Shown: in pieces, positions 45,564 through 53,821 of the stretch | How the letters are laid out: each line of letters starts with the position of its first letter | Position numbering within the stretch: position 1 is the stretch's first letter | DNA from: Fidelibacterota bacterium | GTDB lineage: Bacteria > Fidelibacterota > Marinisomatia > Marinisomatales > TCS55 | Direction: 5' to 3' | Assembly: GCA_004124385.1 (NCBI GenBank) | Contig: SCKN01000006.1 | Coordinates: 62,001 to 126,000, forward strand | Length of the DNA: 64,000 nt | Program-made: the position numbers and the translations under genes | The notes under the pieces: model-generated | The model's database searches: none | Told to the model about the DNA's origin: nothing | What the model saw: only the letters and a program-made list of their open reading frames with translations

Positions 45564-46979
45564 CTAACGACCTTTTCCAGAAAGCATAACCCAAACGGTA
45601 CTTAACAAAATTTTGAAATCCAATGAAAAGCTCAAGTTCTCAATATAATAAAAGTCATATTTTAATTTTTGACGGACATCTTTTATGTCCTGATCGTATG
45701 GGTGTTTTATTTGCGCCCAGCCTGTAATCCCTGGACGAATTTTATGACGACGATAATAGAACGGAAATTCCTTCACCAATTTTTCAACAAAATAGGGTCG
45801 TTCCGGTCGCGGACCAATCAAGCTCATTCCGCCATTGATGACCATGAGCAATTGGGGTAATTCATCCAAGCGAAATCGCCGAAGTATCCGACCCATGCGA
45901 GTAATCCGAGGATCAGATTCTTTTGCCCAAACGGGTCCCGTTATTTCTTCAGCATTTGCTACCATTGTTCTAAATTTATAAATAAAAAAAAGTTCGTGGT
46001 TTTTACCCACGCGCTCCTGTTTATAAAAAACGGGGCCTTTGCTATCGAATTTTATAATTGCTGTTATAATAAGCCACAACGGCGATGATATAATTAACAT
46101 GGGTATTGCTAAACATATATCCATGAATCGTTTTATGATCGTGTTATAAACAGTATTAAGATTGGGATTGACTGAAATCAATGGCATTCCATAAATCTGT
46201 TCGGTTCTGGCCAACCCACTTATTACTTCATGGAGATCAGGTACTATTTTAATCGATACTGGAGAACCATTTGCTCTGGTAATTATTCGTGTAACGTGTG
46301 TGTGTTCCAATTTAACAGGAGCAATAATCACTTCTGATATTTGATTATCCAAAATGATATTTTTCAATTCCATCTCATGACCCATTACATGGAAATCTCC
46401 CTGATCTTCAAATGGTGGATCGTCATCCGATTGAACAAAACCCAATAAATCAAAACCCTGATGATTATTTATTTCTATATCATTAGCCACTTGAAAACCA
46501 CGATTGTTTATACCCACAATAATCGTTTTTCTTAAACCAAACCCTTTCGTTAAAAGATATTTTTGAAATGTTCTATATATCCATCTTGAAAGAATGAGTC
46601 CAAAAGACAATGCTAACCAATAGCGCAATATTTCCTGGGCAGATAACATCCATACGCCGGGTGTGAGAGCGTCTACTAATACTGCGATTAATGCGATCAG
46701 GAATGTTGTGCGGACAATTTGTTGAATTTCGTAAAACCGGGAGACTGTAGGCGCACTTCTGTATAAATTCATTGGTAGAAAAATCAAACCTAAACAAGTT
46801 TGTAATGCTGCATAAATTAAAAATAAATCAAGCAATGATAAATCGGAGTGGAGTGCGAAAATAGGGACAAGGACCCACATAAATGCAAATGCAGAATAAA
46901 CAGCATCAGAGAAATATATTCCCCAAGCTACTATCCATCGTGGATATCGAATACGTAAGTGTTGGAATGTTTCCAGCAT
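45564..46979 (-). CDS. polyprenyl-phosphate hexose-1-phosphate transferase (WcaJ-like)
   Basis: 471 residues. Four or five N-terminal membrane helices, a Rossmann CoA-binding-3 domain (TIIVGINNRGFQVANDIE near 158), another helix, and the C-terminal sugar transferase domain with KRFMDICLAIPMLI, GPVFYKQERVGKNHELFFIYKFRTM, FRLDELPQLLMV and LIGPRPERP. It links the first sugar phosphate to undecaprenyl phosphate and so initiates repeat-unit synthesis. Usual partner of Wzx/Wzy systems. Transcribed on its own, divergent from the Wzi-like gene. Confidence 0.93.
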   Translation of the reverse strand: MLETFQHLRIRYPRWIVAWGIYFSDAVYSAFAFMWVLVPIFALHSDLSLLDLFLIYAALQTCLGLIFLPMNLYRSAPTVSRFYEIQQIVRTTFLIALIAVLVDALTPGVWMLSAQEILRYWLALSFGLILSRWIYRTFQKYLLTKGFGLRKTIIVGINNRGFQVANDIEINNHQGFDLLGFVQSDDDPPFEDQGDFHVMGHEMELKNIILDNQISEVIIAPVKLEHTHVTRIITRANGSPVSIKIVPDLHEVISGLARTEQIYGMPLISVNPNLNTVYNTIIKRFMDICLAIPMLIISSPLWLIITAIIKFDSKGPVFYKQERVGKNHELFFIYKFRTMVANAEEITGPVWAKESDPRITRMGRILRRFRLDELPQLLMVINGGMSLIGPRPERPYFVEKLVKEFPFYYRRHKIRPGITGWAQIKHPYDQDIKDVRQKLKYDFYYIENLSFSLDFKILLSTVWVMLSGKGR

Positions 46980-47119
46980 GATTGAAATATTACCTAAATA
47001 TAGTAATCAATTAAATGTGCTGGATCACACCAGAACTATTGGGATCGCGGTACAGTTATACATGTTGATTTCCTTTTGTTGTTCAACTAACTGTTAGCGA
47101 TTTGAGGCGATAGTACTCC

Positions 47120-47149
47120 TTGAAGTTGCTAGAACATAAGGTTTATATA
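47120..47149 (+). promoter_or_regulatory. candidate promoter for the Wzi-like gene
   Basis: Plus-strand TTGAAG (47120-47125), 18-base spacer, TATATA (47144-47149) in the 238-base divergent region 46980-47217. No JUMPstart or ops element was seen. The rest of the region is AT-rich without clear structure. Confidence 0.25.
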
Positions 47150-47217
47150 TGTAAAATGTCAAGTAGTTGCCATAATTAATAGTAACCTATCTTTTAAAAA
47201 GTGTAGACTTATTATAG

Positions 47218-48831
47218 ATGCTTAAACAATATAAACGGATATATATTCGAATTGCTTCATACGTCTTAATTTTAGACGTGTTAACGGGTCAGAACATACC
47301 TGTCCCAATGAATCATCCAATAAATGATTTTATTTTACGCCTTTATACTCAAAATATAATACACGAAATTCATCCGGGAATGCGTCCGTTCTCAGTCAAC
47401 CAGATTAACCAAGTGCTTGATGAAGTATTCTCTACAGATCAACAGTTATCCACACGTGAAAAATCATTGGTGTTGCGCTTTAAAAAAGAGTTTGCAGTGA
47501 ATGAAATTAAACAAGGTCTCAAAGGACCTTGGCAATCAAAACATATTTCTACTGCTGTCCATACTATTTTTAAACCTTTTGATACGAATGATACTGAAAC
47601 AAGATTTTTATCATATCATGATGATGATTTATTAATGTGGACGGATTGGGAAGAATTTTTTGCCATAGATTTTCAAGACACTTTATCCAGATCATTTTTT
47701 ACTGACCGAGTTACCATTTCTGGAAAATTTGATAATAACCTTTCGTTTTACAGTCGCTATACACTTTATAGAGTGAGTCAAACAGAAAACTTTCCTCTCC
47801 CCGATGAATACAAACAAGGATATGTGCTGGAAGAGGATAATACAGATTGGCTTGTTTGGGATGTCAGTGAAGCTTCAATACGTTTCGACAACTCAATTAT
47901 AAATGCTGAAATCAGTAAAATACCTATTTATTGGGGATTCAGTAAAAAACATTCACCTATTTTATCTACACATGTCCAATCATTTTCATTTATACGGTTT
48001 TCAAAAGAGTATAAAAGAATTCGAGCACAAAGCTTTCTAGGATCTTTAGTCCCTTATGGAGACAATCGTAAAGGCATAATTGAGGAGAAGCATATTGCCG
48101 CTCATCGATTTGAATTTGATCTTACACCATCATTAACTGTTTCATTTAATGAAATGGTCATTTATGCCAGACAAAATATTGAATTGGGCTACCTGTTGCC
48201 CGTTAACTTATTGTGGTCCGAAGAACATGGGCTGGGCAATCGCGATAATGTACTTATGTCATTTGACGCGCAATGGAGTGTAAAACCAGGGTTATCTCTC
48301 TATGGAACATTTTTTTGGGATGAATTATCCTGGTTTAAACTTTTCAGTCCATGGTGGGGAAATAAATTCATTTTTCAATCCGGATTCCATTGGGTGCCAT
48401 TTTCTAACCCACAACTACCTGATTTTAGAGTAGAATTCACAGCAAGCCGACCATGGGTATATACACATCAAGATTCTCTGTTAAATTATACATCGGCAGC
48501 ACATGGACTAGGGTTCCCCATAGGACCAAATGCTCAAATGTTTTATTTGGAAATGAATATGTGGCCGACTTTTAAAACATTCCTTTCATTAAATGTATCA
48601 TATTTGAAAAAAGGAACGGGGATGGGTTCTGATCCAAATGATAATTATAGTTTAAGAAATGAAGAGCTAGACGATAAAACACCCATGTTAATGGGTAAAA
48701 TAAATGAACGTCTTGATGTTGGTTTAAACATCGAATTCAGGATGACAGAACTTTTATATATTAAAGCAGATATATCCTATAATGATGAAACATTACTATC
48801 CGGACAATGGGGATTATTGATGAATTTTTAA
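47218..48831 (+). CDS. Wzi-like capsule-associated outer-membrane beta-barrel
   Basis: 537 residues with an N-terminal signal sequence (about 1-25). The N-terminal VPMNHPINDFILRLYTQNIIHEIHPGMRPFSVNQINQVL is the helical lead typical of Wzi-family proteins (a two-repeat search for rank and place of the plug), and the rest is strand-rich with alternating aromatic residues (FYSRYTLYRVS, GLSLYGTFFWDELSWFKLF) ending in an aromatic GLLMNF, as expected for an outer-membrane barrel. Wzi anchors capsule on the cell surface. Sequence identity to E. coli Wzi is low, so this is a family-level call. Its stop shares the palindromic TTAA with the convergent GT2 gene. Confidence 0.68.
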   Translation: MLKQYKRIYIRIASYVLILDVLTGQNIPVPMNHPINDFILRLYTQNIIHEIHPGMRPFSVNQINQVLDEVFSTDQQLSTREKSLVLRFKKEFAVNEIKQGLKGPWQSKHISTAVHTIFKPFDTNDTETRFLSYHDDDLLMWTDWEEFFAIDFQDTLSRSFFTDRVTISGKFDNNLSFYSRYTLYRVSQTENFPLPDEYKQGYVLEEDNTDWLVWDVSEASIRFDNSIINAEISKIPIYWGFSKKHSPILSTHVQSFSFIRFSKEYKRIRAQSFLGSLVPYGDNRKGIIEEKHIAAHRFEFDLTPSLTVSFNEMVIYARQNIELGYLLPVNLLWSEEHGLGNRDNVLMSFDAQWSVKPGLSLYGTFFWDELSWFKLFSPWWGNKFIFQSGFHWVPFSNPQLPDFRVEFTASRPWVYTHQDSLLNYTSAAHGLGFPIGPNAQMFYLEMNMWPTFKTFLSLNVSYLKKGTGMGSDPNDNYSLRNEELDDKTPMLMGKINERLDVGLNIEFRMTELLYIKADISYNDETLLSGQWGLLMNF

Positions 48832-49901
48832 CGAATAACATTCCACGTTGTTTGTTTTTTTCCAAGTACCCAATCAACTATTGCCATTGCAGATGCAATA
48901 TTTACTTTTATTATATACCTAATTCCTGAATGAATTAAACCCAATGAATAAAATCCAACTTGAAGAAATATTAATATTCTAAAGAAGGAATTATCTTTAG
49001 ATAAAAACAAAGAAGTAATGAAACATGTTAAAAATAAAAAAGGTAAAAACCATCGTATAAGTTTGTGAGAAAAATAAGGAATAAATATCGACCTTTTATG
49101 GAATGGATTTATTAATGGTAAGATATATTTCATTGAACCAAGGCTTCTTAATATAATACGTCTTTTTCGGCTTAAAACCTCATCTGGAGCATCTTCTAAA
49201 GCTATTGCTTCAGGCTCATAAATTACATCTAAACCATTGCCATAAATTAAAATAGGTTCCAAATGGTCACTGATAGAATCAATTGGTAATGAAATATATG
49301 CATTTCTTCTTACTGCATAGATACTCCCATTTGCCCCAAGCAAACAACCATGTTTACTTTCTGCCTCTTTAATCGCAACTTCATAACGCCAATAAGCATT
49401 TTCCTCTGATTGCTTATGATGATATTGGAGCTCTCCACATACTACGCCAACCTTTTTATCAGCAAAATTTCTAGATAATTTAATTAGGGCATCATTTTTA
49501 TAAATATTATTTGCATCGCTAAAAACCAATATTTCATTACGGGCTTTTTTAACAGCTTCATTTTGAGCGTGTGTTTTTCCACCCCTACTTAAAGATAGAA
49601 CTTCAACAAATTCAAATGTTTTTGCAATTTCAATAGTCTTATCAGCTGAACCATCATCTGCTAAAATAACTTGTAATTTTTCCAATGGATACTCAAGGTT
49701 AAAAGTATTTTCTAATTTTTCACGTATTCTTTTTTCTTCATTGTATGCACAAATAACCAATGATATGCTTGGTAAATAATCTTCATCTTTTTCATAATGA
49801 ATTTGTTGAAATAATTTTAAAATAAAATAATAAATGATAGAAGTGTATATAATTAGTATTCCACTAATCCAAAACAATGTTTGAAATACTAACATTTTCA
49901 T
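48828..49901 (-). CDS. glycosyltransferase family 2, membrane-anchored
   Basis: 357 residues. An N-terminal helix, then a GT-A domain: SLVICAYNEEKRIREKL, ILADDGSADKT (acidic donor motif), LSRGGKTHAQN, VFSDANNIY (DxN-type metal motif) and GANGSIYAVRR. Two or three C-terminal membrane helices follow. It extends or initiates a polysaccharide side unit; acceptor and sugar are unknown. It is the last gene of the polysaccharide transcript and overlaps the GT4 gene by four bases. Confidence 0.9.
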   Translation of the reverse strand: MKMLVFQTLFWISGILIIYTSIIYYFILKLFQQIHYEKDEDYLPSISLVICAYNEEKRIREKLENTFNLEYPLEKLQVILADDGSADKTIEIAKTFEFVEVLSLSRGGKTHAQNEAVKKARNEILVFSDANNIYKNDALIKLSRNFADKKVGVVCGELQYHHKQSEENAYWRYEVAIKEAESKHGCLLGANGSIYAVRRNAYISLPIDSISDHLEPILIYGNGLDVIYEPEAIALEDAPDEVLSRKRRIILRSLGSMKYILPLINPFHKRSIFIPYFSHKLIRWFLPFLFLTCFITSLFLSKDNSFFRILIFLQVGFYSLGLIHSGIRYIIKVNIASAMAIVDWVLGKKQTTWNVIR

Positions 49902-51004
49902 AAAGAATTTATTAAATCTATAAGTTTATTTTCTTGAGTAGACCAATTATATTTTTCTTTTAATGCTGATTTTCCATTAGAACACATTTTATTATATAAC
50001 ATTTGGTCATTCAACAATATTAGAATTTCATTACAGGCTTCATTGATTGATAAGGGTTCAACTGTAATTCCAGTTTTACATTCTTTAACTAATTCTTTAT
50101 ATAAAGGAAAATTAGAACATATAAATGGAATCCCTCCTTGCATATAATCGAAAAGTTTAGTTGGGTATGAGTACATATAATTTTTTATAGGCATTAACAG
50201 ACTTAACCCGATTTTTGATTGGGAAACTATTTTCATAGCATCTGGATAATTTAGATAACCAAACACATCCACATTATTTTCTAATCCATATAATTTTATT
50301 TTATTACTTATTATTTTTTGAAAAGTATGAGGAATCTTTCCAACAATAGCTAACTTTATCTTATTATTATTTTCTTTTAAAACTCTTATGATTTCGATGA
50401 TTGAAACTCCACCTCTATCTTCTGTTACATCTCCTAAATACACTAAATCATATAATTTGTCACTACTAGTAGGCCAATCTTTTACAATTGGATAATTTAA
50501 AATGGTTGTCGCATTATTTTTAATAATGCTTTTATATGAATTTTCTGCCAATAAAAAATGGCTAAATACTTTAGTTCCTATCCATTGTAAAACTGTATAA
50601 ACAACAATAGAAATTCTCTTTGAGAATATATTTAACCATTTCTTCTGTTTTATAGATTCAACAGTGTTTTCGTGTATATCATAAATGACTTTTTTATTCG
50701 TCGTAATTGCAGTTTTAATTCCAATCCAAATTAATTCAGGATCATGAAAAATAAATATATCCGCATTTGAATTTTTTAATCTATTCCATAATTCATGTCT
50801 AATATTTTTACGATCATACTCTTTCTTCCATTGAGATAGCCCTACTATTATTACACCATGAAGAGATTTGTTTTCGAAGTCTGCCGGTGCATGTAATTCA
50901 ACGTCATAATGTTTTGATAATGACACAGCTTCTTTATAAAATATTCTATTATCATTCCACCTGTGGACACTTGATCCTATGAATATTGATCGTCTATCTG
51001 CCAT
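49898..51004 (-). CDS. glycosyltransferase family 4
   Basis: 368 residues, GT-B fold. N-terminal Rossmann part with VIYDIHENTVESI, and the C-terminal donor domain with VYLGDVTEDRGGVSIIEI, NNVDVFGYLNYPDAMKIVSQSKIGLSLLMP and YPTKLFDYMQGGIPFICSN followed by ITVEP. It adds a sugar from a nucleotide donor in repeat-unit assembly; the specificity cannot be told. It overlaps the flippase gene by 11 bases. The DNA here is visibly richer in A/T than the flanks. Confidence 0.88.
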   Translation of the reverse strand: MADRRSIFIGSSVHRWNDNRIFYKEAVSLSKHYDVELHAPADFENKSLHGVIIVGLSQWKKEYDRKNIRHELWNRLKNSNADIFIFHDPELIWIGIKTAITTNKKVIYDIHENTVESIKQKKWLNIFSKRISIVVYTVLQWIGTKVFSHFLLAENSYKSIIKNNATTILNYPIVKDWPTSSDKLYDLVYLGDVTEDRGGVSIIEIIRVLKENNNKIKLAIVGKIPHTFQKIISNKIKLYGLENNVDVFGYLNYPDAMKIVSQSKIGLSLLMPIKNYMYSYPTKLFDYMQGGIPFICSNFPLYKELVKECKTGITVEPLSINEACNEILILLNDQMLYNKMCSNGKSALKEKYNWSTQENKLIDLINSL

Positions 51005-52430
51005 ATAATTCTGATTTTATTTCAGCTATCCAGCCAGTATTTACTTTCTTGAAAATTGTTGTCATTACTAGAATAATTATCAAATTAAATACAATGAATT
51101 GTGACACTAATGAAATTTCCAAAATAGACACAATATTATTAATTGCAACAAGACCTAAAATACTAATAATAATATCTCGAAATAATTTTGGTTTTAAAAA
51201 CCAATGATTGTAAAGTTTTTGTATGTAATAAGCACTTACACCTCCTGCTATTATATGGCTAATTAGGAAGCTAAATAAAGCGGTGGTTAGTAATTCAAAC
51301 TCAAATATTTTCCCAATAATAATTAAAACAATCATTGAAATCGCAGCTACTCCATATATTACAGAATTATATCCTTTTTCTGATATTGCATCGATTGGAC
51401 TTCGACTTAAACCAGAGAATGCATAAAATGGTAGTGCTAAAATTGCAAAACGTAAAATGGATACCCCAGAATTGCTAACATCACCTAACCACAATTTTAA
51501 AATTAATGGTGCATATATATAACAATATGTTGTTGCAATCACACTTAAAATAATACCACCTTTAAAAAATAAATCAAGAACTTTAGAAATATTTTCTCTC
51601 TCTCCTTTGGCAATCTTATTTGCAATGCGGGGAAGTAATACCATACCAATAGGATTTATAAATATTAAAGTGAGCCGTACTAAACTTAAACTTGAATTAA
51701 AATAAGCAATACTTTCAAAATTTTGGGATGATGCTATATAAATGGGAATACCTGCTAATAAAATAAATTGAGATAAAAAACTTGGTACTCGTTTAATCCC
51801 ATATTTTAATATTTTTTGTAAGATATTATAATTGATCGCTTTTAGACTTATTCCCTTGTTACGCATGAGAAATCCAAATACCATTAGAATTAAAACACTC
51901 GAACCAATCCAAAATAAACTATCGTATAAATTGTCAATATTTGTAAAAAATATAATTGGAATTAAAGCAGTTCCCAGAAGTTGAAAAATATTAGCTCCAA
52001 TCATATTCATATACCCTCGATATAAAGCATAGGTAATGAATTGAGAACTAACACCTAATGAAAAAATAATGTAGACCCAAAAATAGTTAGTATAAAAACC
52101 AGAAACATTATACCACAAGATTAAGAACACAAATAAAATTGTAAGTGGAATCGTAAAAATTATATACAAAATAAATGAATTATCACCATATGCCTTTTCA
52201 AAGTTTCTACTTAAATAATTTGGTAAACCTACATTCATACCAATTAAAAGGATTCCAACAAATGCTGATAATGTTCTTTTAACTAATAAAAATTCTCCAA
52301 GTACTTCTAACCCATGCATTCTGGCAATTATCCCATTTAGAATAAATACACCACCAATAACAACAAGGCCATTTAAAGCTGTCACAAGTAAATCAGATTT
52401 GAAAGAAAGTATTTGTGTAAATATTTTCAA
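50994..52430 (-). CDS. Wzx-type polysaccharide flippase
   Basis: 478 residues, about 12-14 membrane helices, MOP/MATE superfamily. NGIIARMHGLEVLGEFLLVKRTLSAF, ILKYGIKRVPSFLSQFI and FINPIGMVLLPRIANKIAKG are typical of Wzx/RfbX proteins. It moves the undecaprenyl-linked repeat unit to the periplasm. Four-base overlap with the Wzy-like gene. Confidence 0.87.
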   Translation of the reverse strand: MKIFTQILSFKSDLLVTALNGLVVIGGVFILNGIIARMHGLEVLGEFLLVKRTLSAFVGILLIGMNVGLPNYLSRNFEKAYGDNSFILYIIFTIPLTILFVFLILWYNVSGFYTNYFWVYIIFSLGVSSQFITYALYRGYMNMIGANIFQLLGTALIPIIFFTNIDNLYDSLFWIGSSVLILMVFGFLMRNKGISLKAINYNILQKILKYGIKRVPSFLSQFILLAGIPIYIASSQNFESIAYFNSSLSLVRLTLIFINPIGMVLLPRIANKIAKGERENISKVLDLFFKGGIILSVIATTYCYIYAPLILKLWLGDVSNSGVSILRFAILALPFYAFSGLSRSPIDAISEKGYNSVIYGVAAISMIVLIIIGKIFEFELLTTALFSFLISHIIAGGVSAYYIQKLYNHWFLKPKLFRDIIISILGLVAINNIVSILEISLVSQFIVFNLIIILVMTTIFKKVNTGWIAEIKSELYGR

Positions 52431-53821
52431 TTTAATACAATATTTTTCTGCACAGTTTTCAAATGCTTTACATAGTCAACGTGTGTTGATGCAATTGAAA
52501 TACTTATACACATCCATAAAACTCGATTATCATTTATATCACCGGAAAATTGAGCTGATATAAACATCACAATTGTTACTGCTACCCAAACTGCACTATG
52601 TTCTGAAAGTTTACCATTAATTATTCCAATTCTAATTTTATTAAACGATGCAATAAGAAATCCACTAAAAACAATAAAGCCCGTTAACCCGTATTCTACT
52701 AATATTTCAAAAAATACATTATGAGGATACCAGCGCCAGTCACGCCAAATAAATAAGGAACTAAATCCGCCGGCTCCTTTGCCCATTATTATATTCCAGA
52801 AAGATGAAGACCAACTTACAATTGACATCTGCCAATAACCTAAACGAGTAGCAACAGTGTTAACTTGTTTTACTCCTTCAGGAGTCATAAGAACGGCTCC
52901 TTTTGTAATATCAAAAAACCGTTTGGTTATTATTTCTGGCAAAATAAATAACATAGAGATTGATATAAATATTGCAAATAAACTATAAATATAAATTCTA
53001 TTTTTTTGTTGTTTTTCAAATATAAATGCATAAATCAAAACACCTAAAAAAATGCTTACTAATGGTCCTCTTGATCCAGTTGCAATTATTCCAAGTAAAA
53101 GCATCAGTAGCATAAACATTACTGATTTATTGTTATGAATTGATCTTTTTATTAAAAAAACTATCATTATTGTTGCACCGATTGCTAAATATCTACTAAC
53201 CTGAATTGGATTCGCTCCAGGTATAGAGAATCGATTATAATAACCTAGTAGGAATGCAAATTTTCCTGAAATTGCAAAATAAATAAATTGACTAATTATC
53301 CCAATCAAAATAATAAAAATCGAATACTTAAAATACTTTAGTATTTTTTCAGAATCTGAAGTTGATTTGATAATTATTAAAGGTGTCAAAAACATAGAAA
53401 ACCCAATAAAAGCAAAACGTATAACTTTACTCGTTCCATAAATTGGAGATGGTGTATAAAACAATGAAAAAGCAGTCACAAATATTAATAATATAAATAG
53501 AAATAATGGTTGTTTATGTTCATTTACAAATCTCCAATTTCCTTCAAAAAGTAATTTTATTAATCCAAGCCATAGTATTAGCGTTATAACAATTGTAGTG
53601 TCTAAAATTGAAAAGATTGGAAAGTATTGAATAAGTACACCTTTGATTACAGCTGTAAAGCTTAAAAGCATAAGTGTAAATCCAACGTGATTTATTAACA
53701 TCCACAAGATTACAAATCCAAGTGGTATAAAAAAGATCACAAATGGATGAGTTTTTATACCAACAATGATACAAACTAACTCACTTAATATTAAAAAAGA
53801 AAGTGAGATATAATTATACAC
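52427..53821 (-). CDS. O-antigen polymerase / ligase family (Wzy-like)
   Basis: 464 residues with about 11-12 membrane helices. The large periplasmic loop contains GKGAGGFSSLFIWRDWRWYPHNVFFEILVEYG, the Wzy_C/WaaL signature (HN...E..EYG). LLLGIIATGSRGPLVSIFLG is the other conserved stretch, with Arg. In this locus, beside Wzx and Wzz, a polymerase role is likelier than ligase; sequence alone does not separate them. Confidence 0.85.
   Translation of the reverse strand: MYNYISLSFLILSELVCIIVGIKTHPFVIFFIPLGFVILWMLINHVGFTLMLLSFTAVIKGVLIQYFPIFSILDTTIVITLILWLGLIKLLFEGNWRFVNEHKQPLFLFILLIFVTAFSLFYTPSPIYGTSKVIRFAFIGFSMFLTPLIIIKSTSDSEKILKYFKYSIFIILIGIISQFIYFAISGKFAFLLGYYNRFSIPGANPIQVSRYLAIGATIMIVFLIKRSIHNNKSVMFMLLMLLLGIIATGSRGPLVSIFLGVLIYAFIFEKQQKNRIYIYSLFAIFISISMLFILPEIITKRFFDITKGAVLMTPEGVKQVNTVATRLGYWQMSIVSWSSSFWNIIMGKGAGGFSSLFIWRDWRWYPHNVFFEILVEYGLTGFIVFSGFLIASFNKIRIGIINGKLSEHSAVWVAVTIVMFISAQFSGDINDNRVLWMCISISIASTHVDYVKHLKTVQKNIVLN

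Noticed and set aside
46980-47217. JUMPstart/ops element in the divergent polysaccharide spacer
   Set aside because: No GGCGGTAG-like core was found on either strand.
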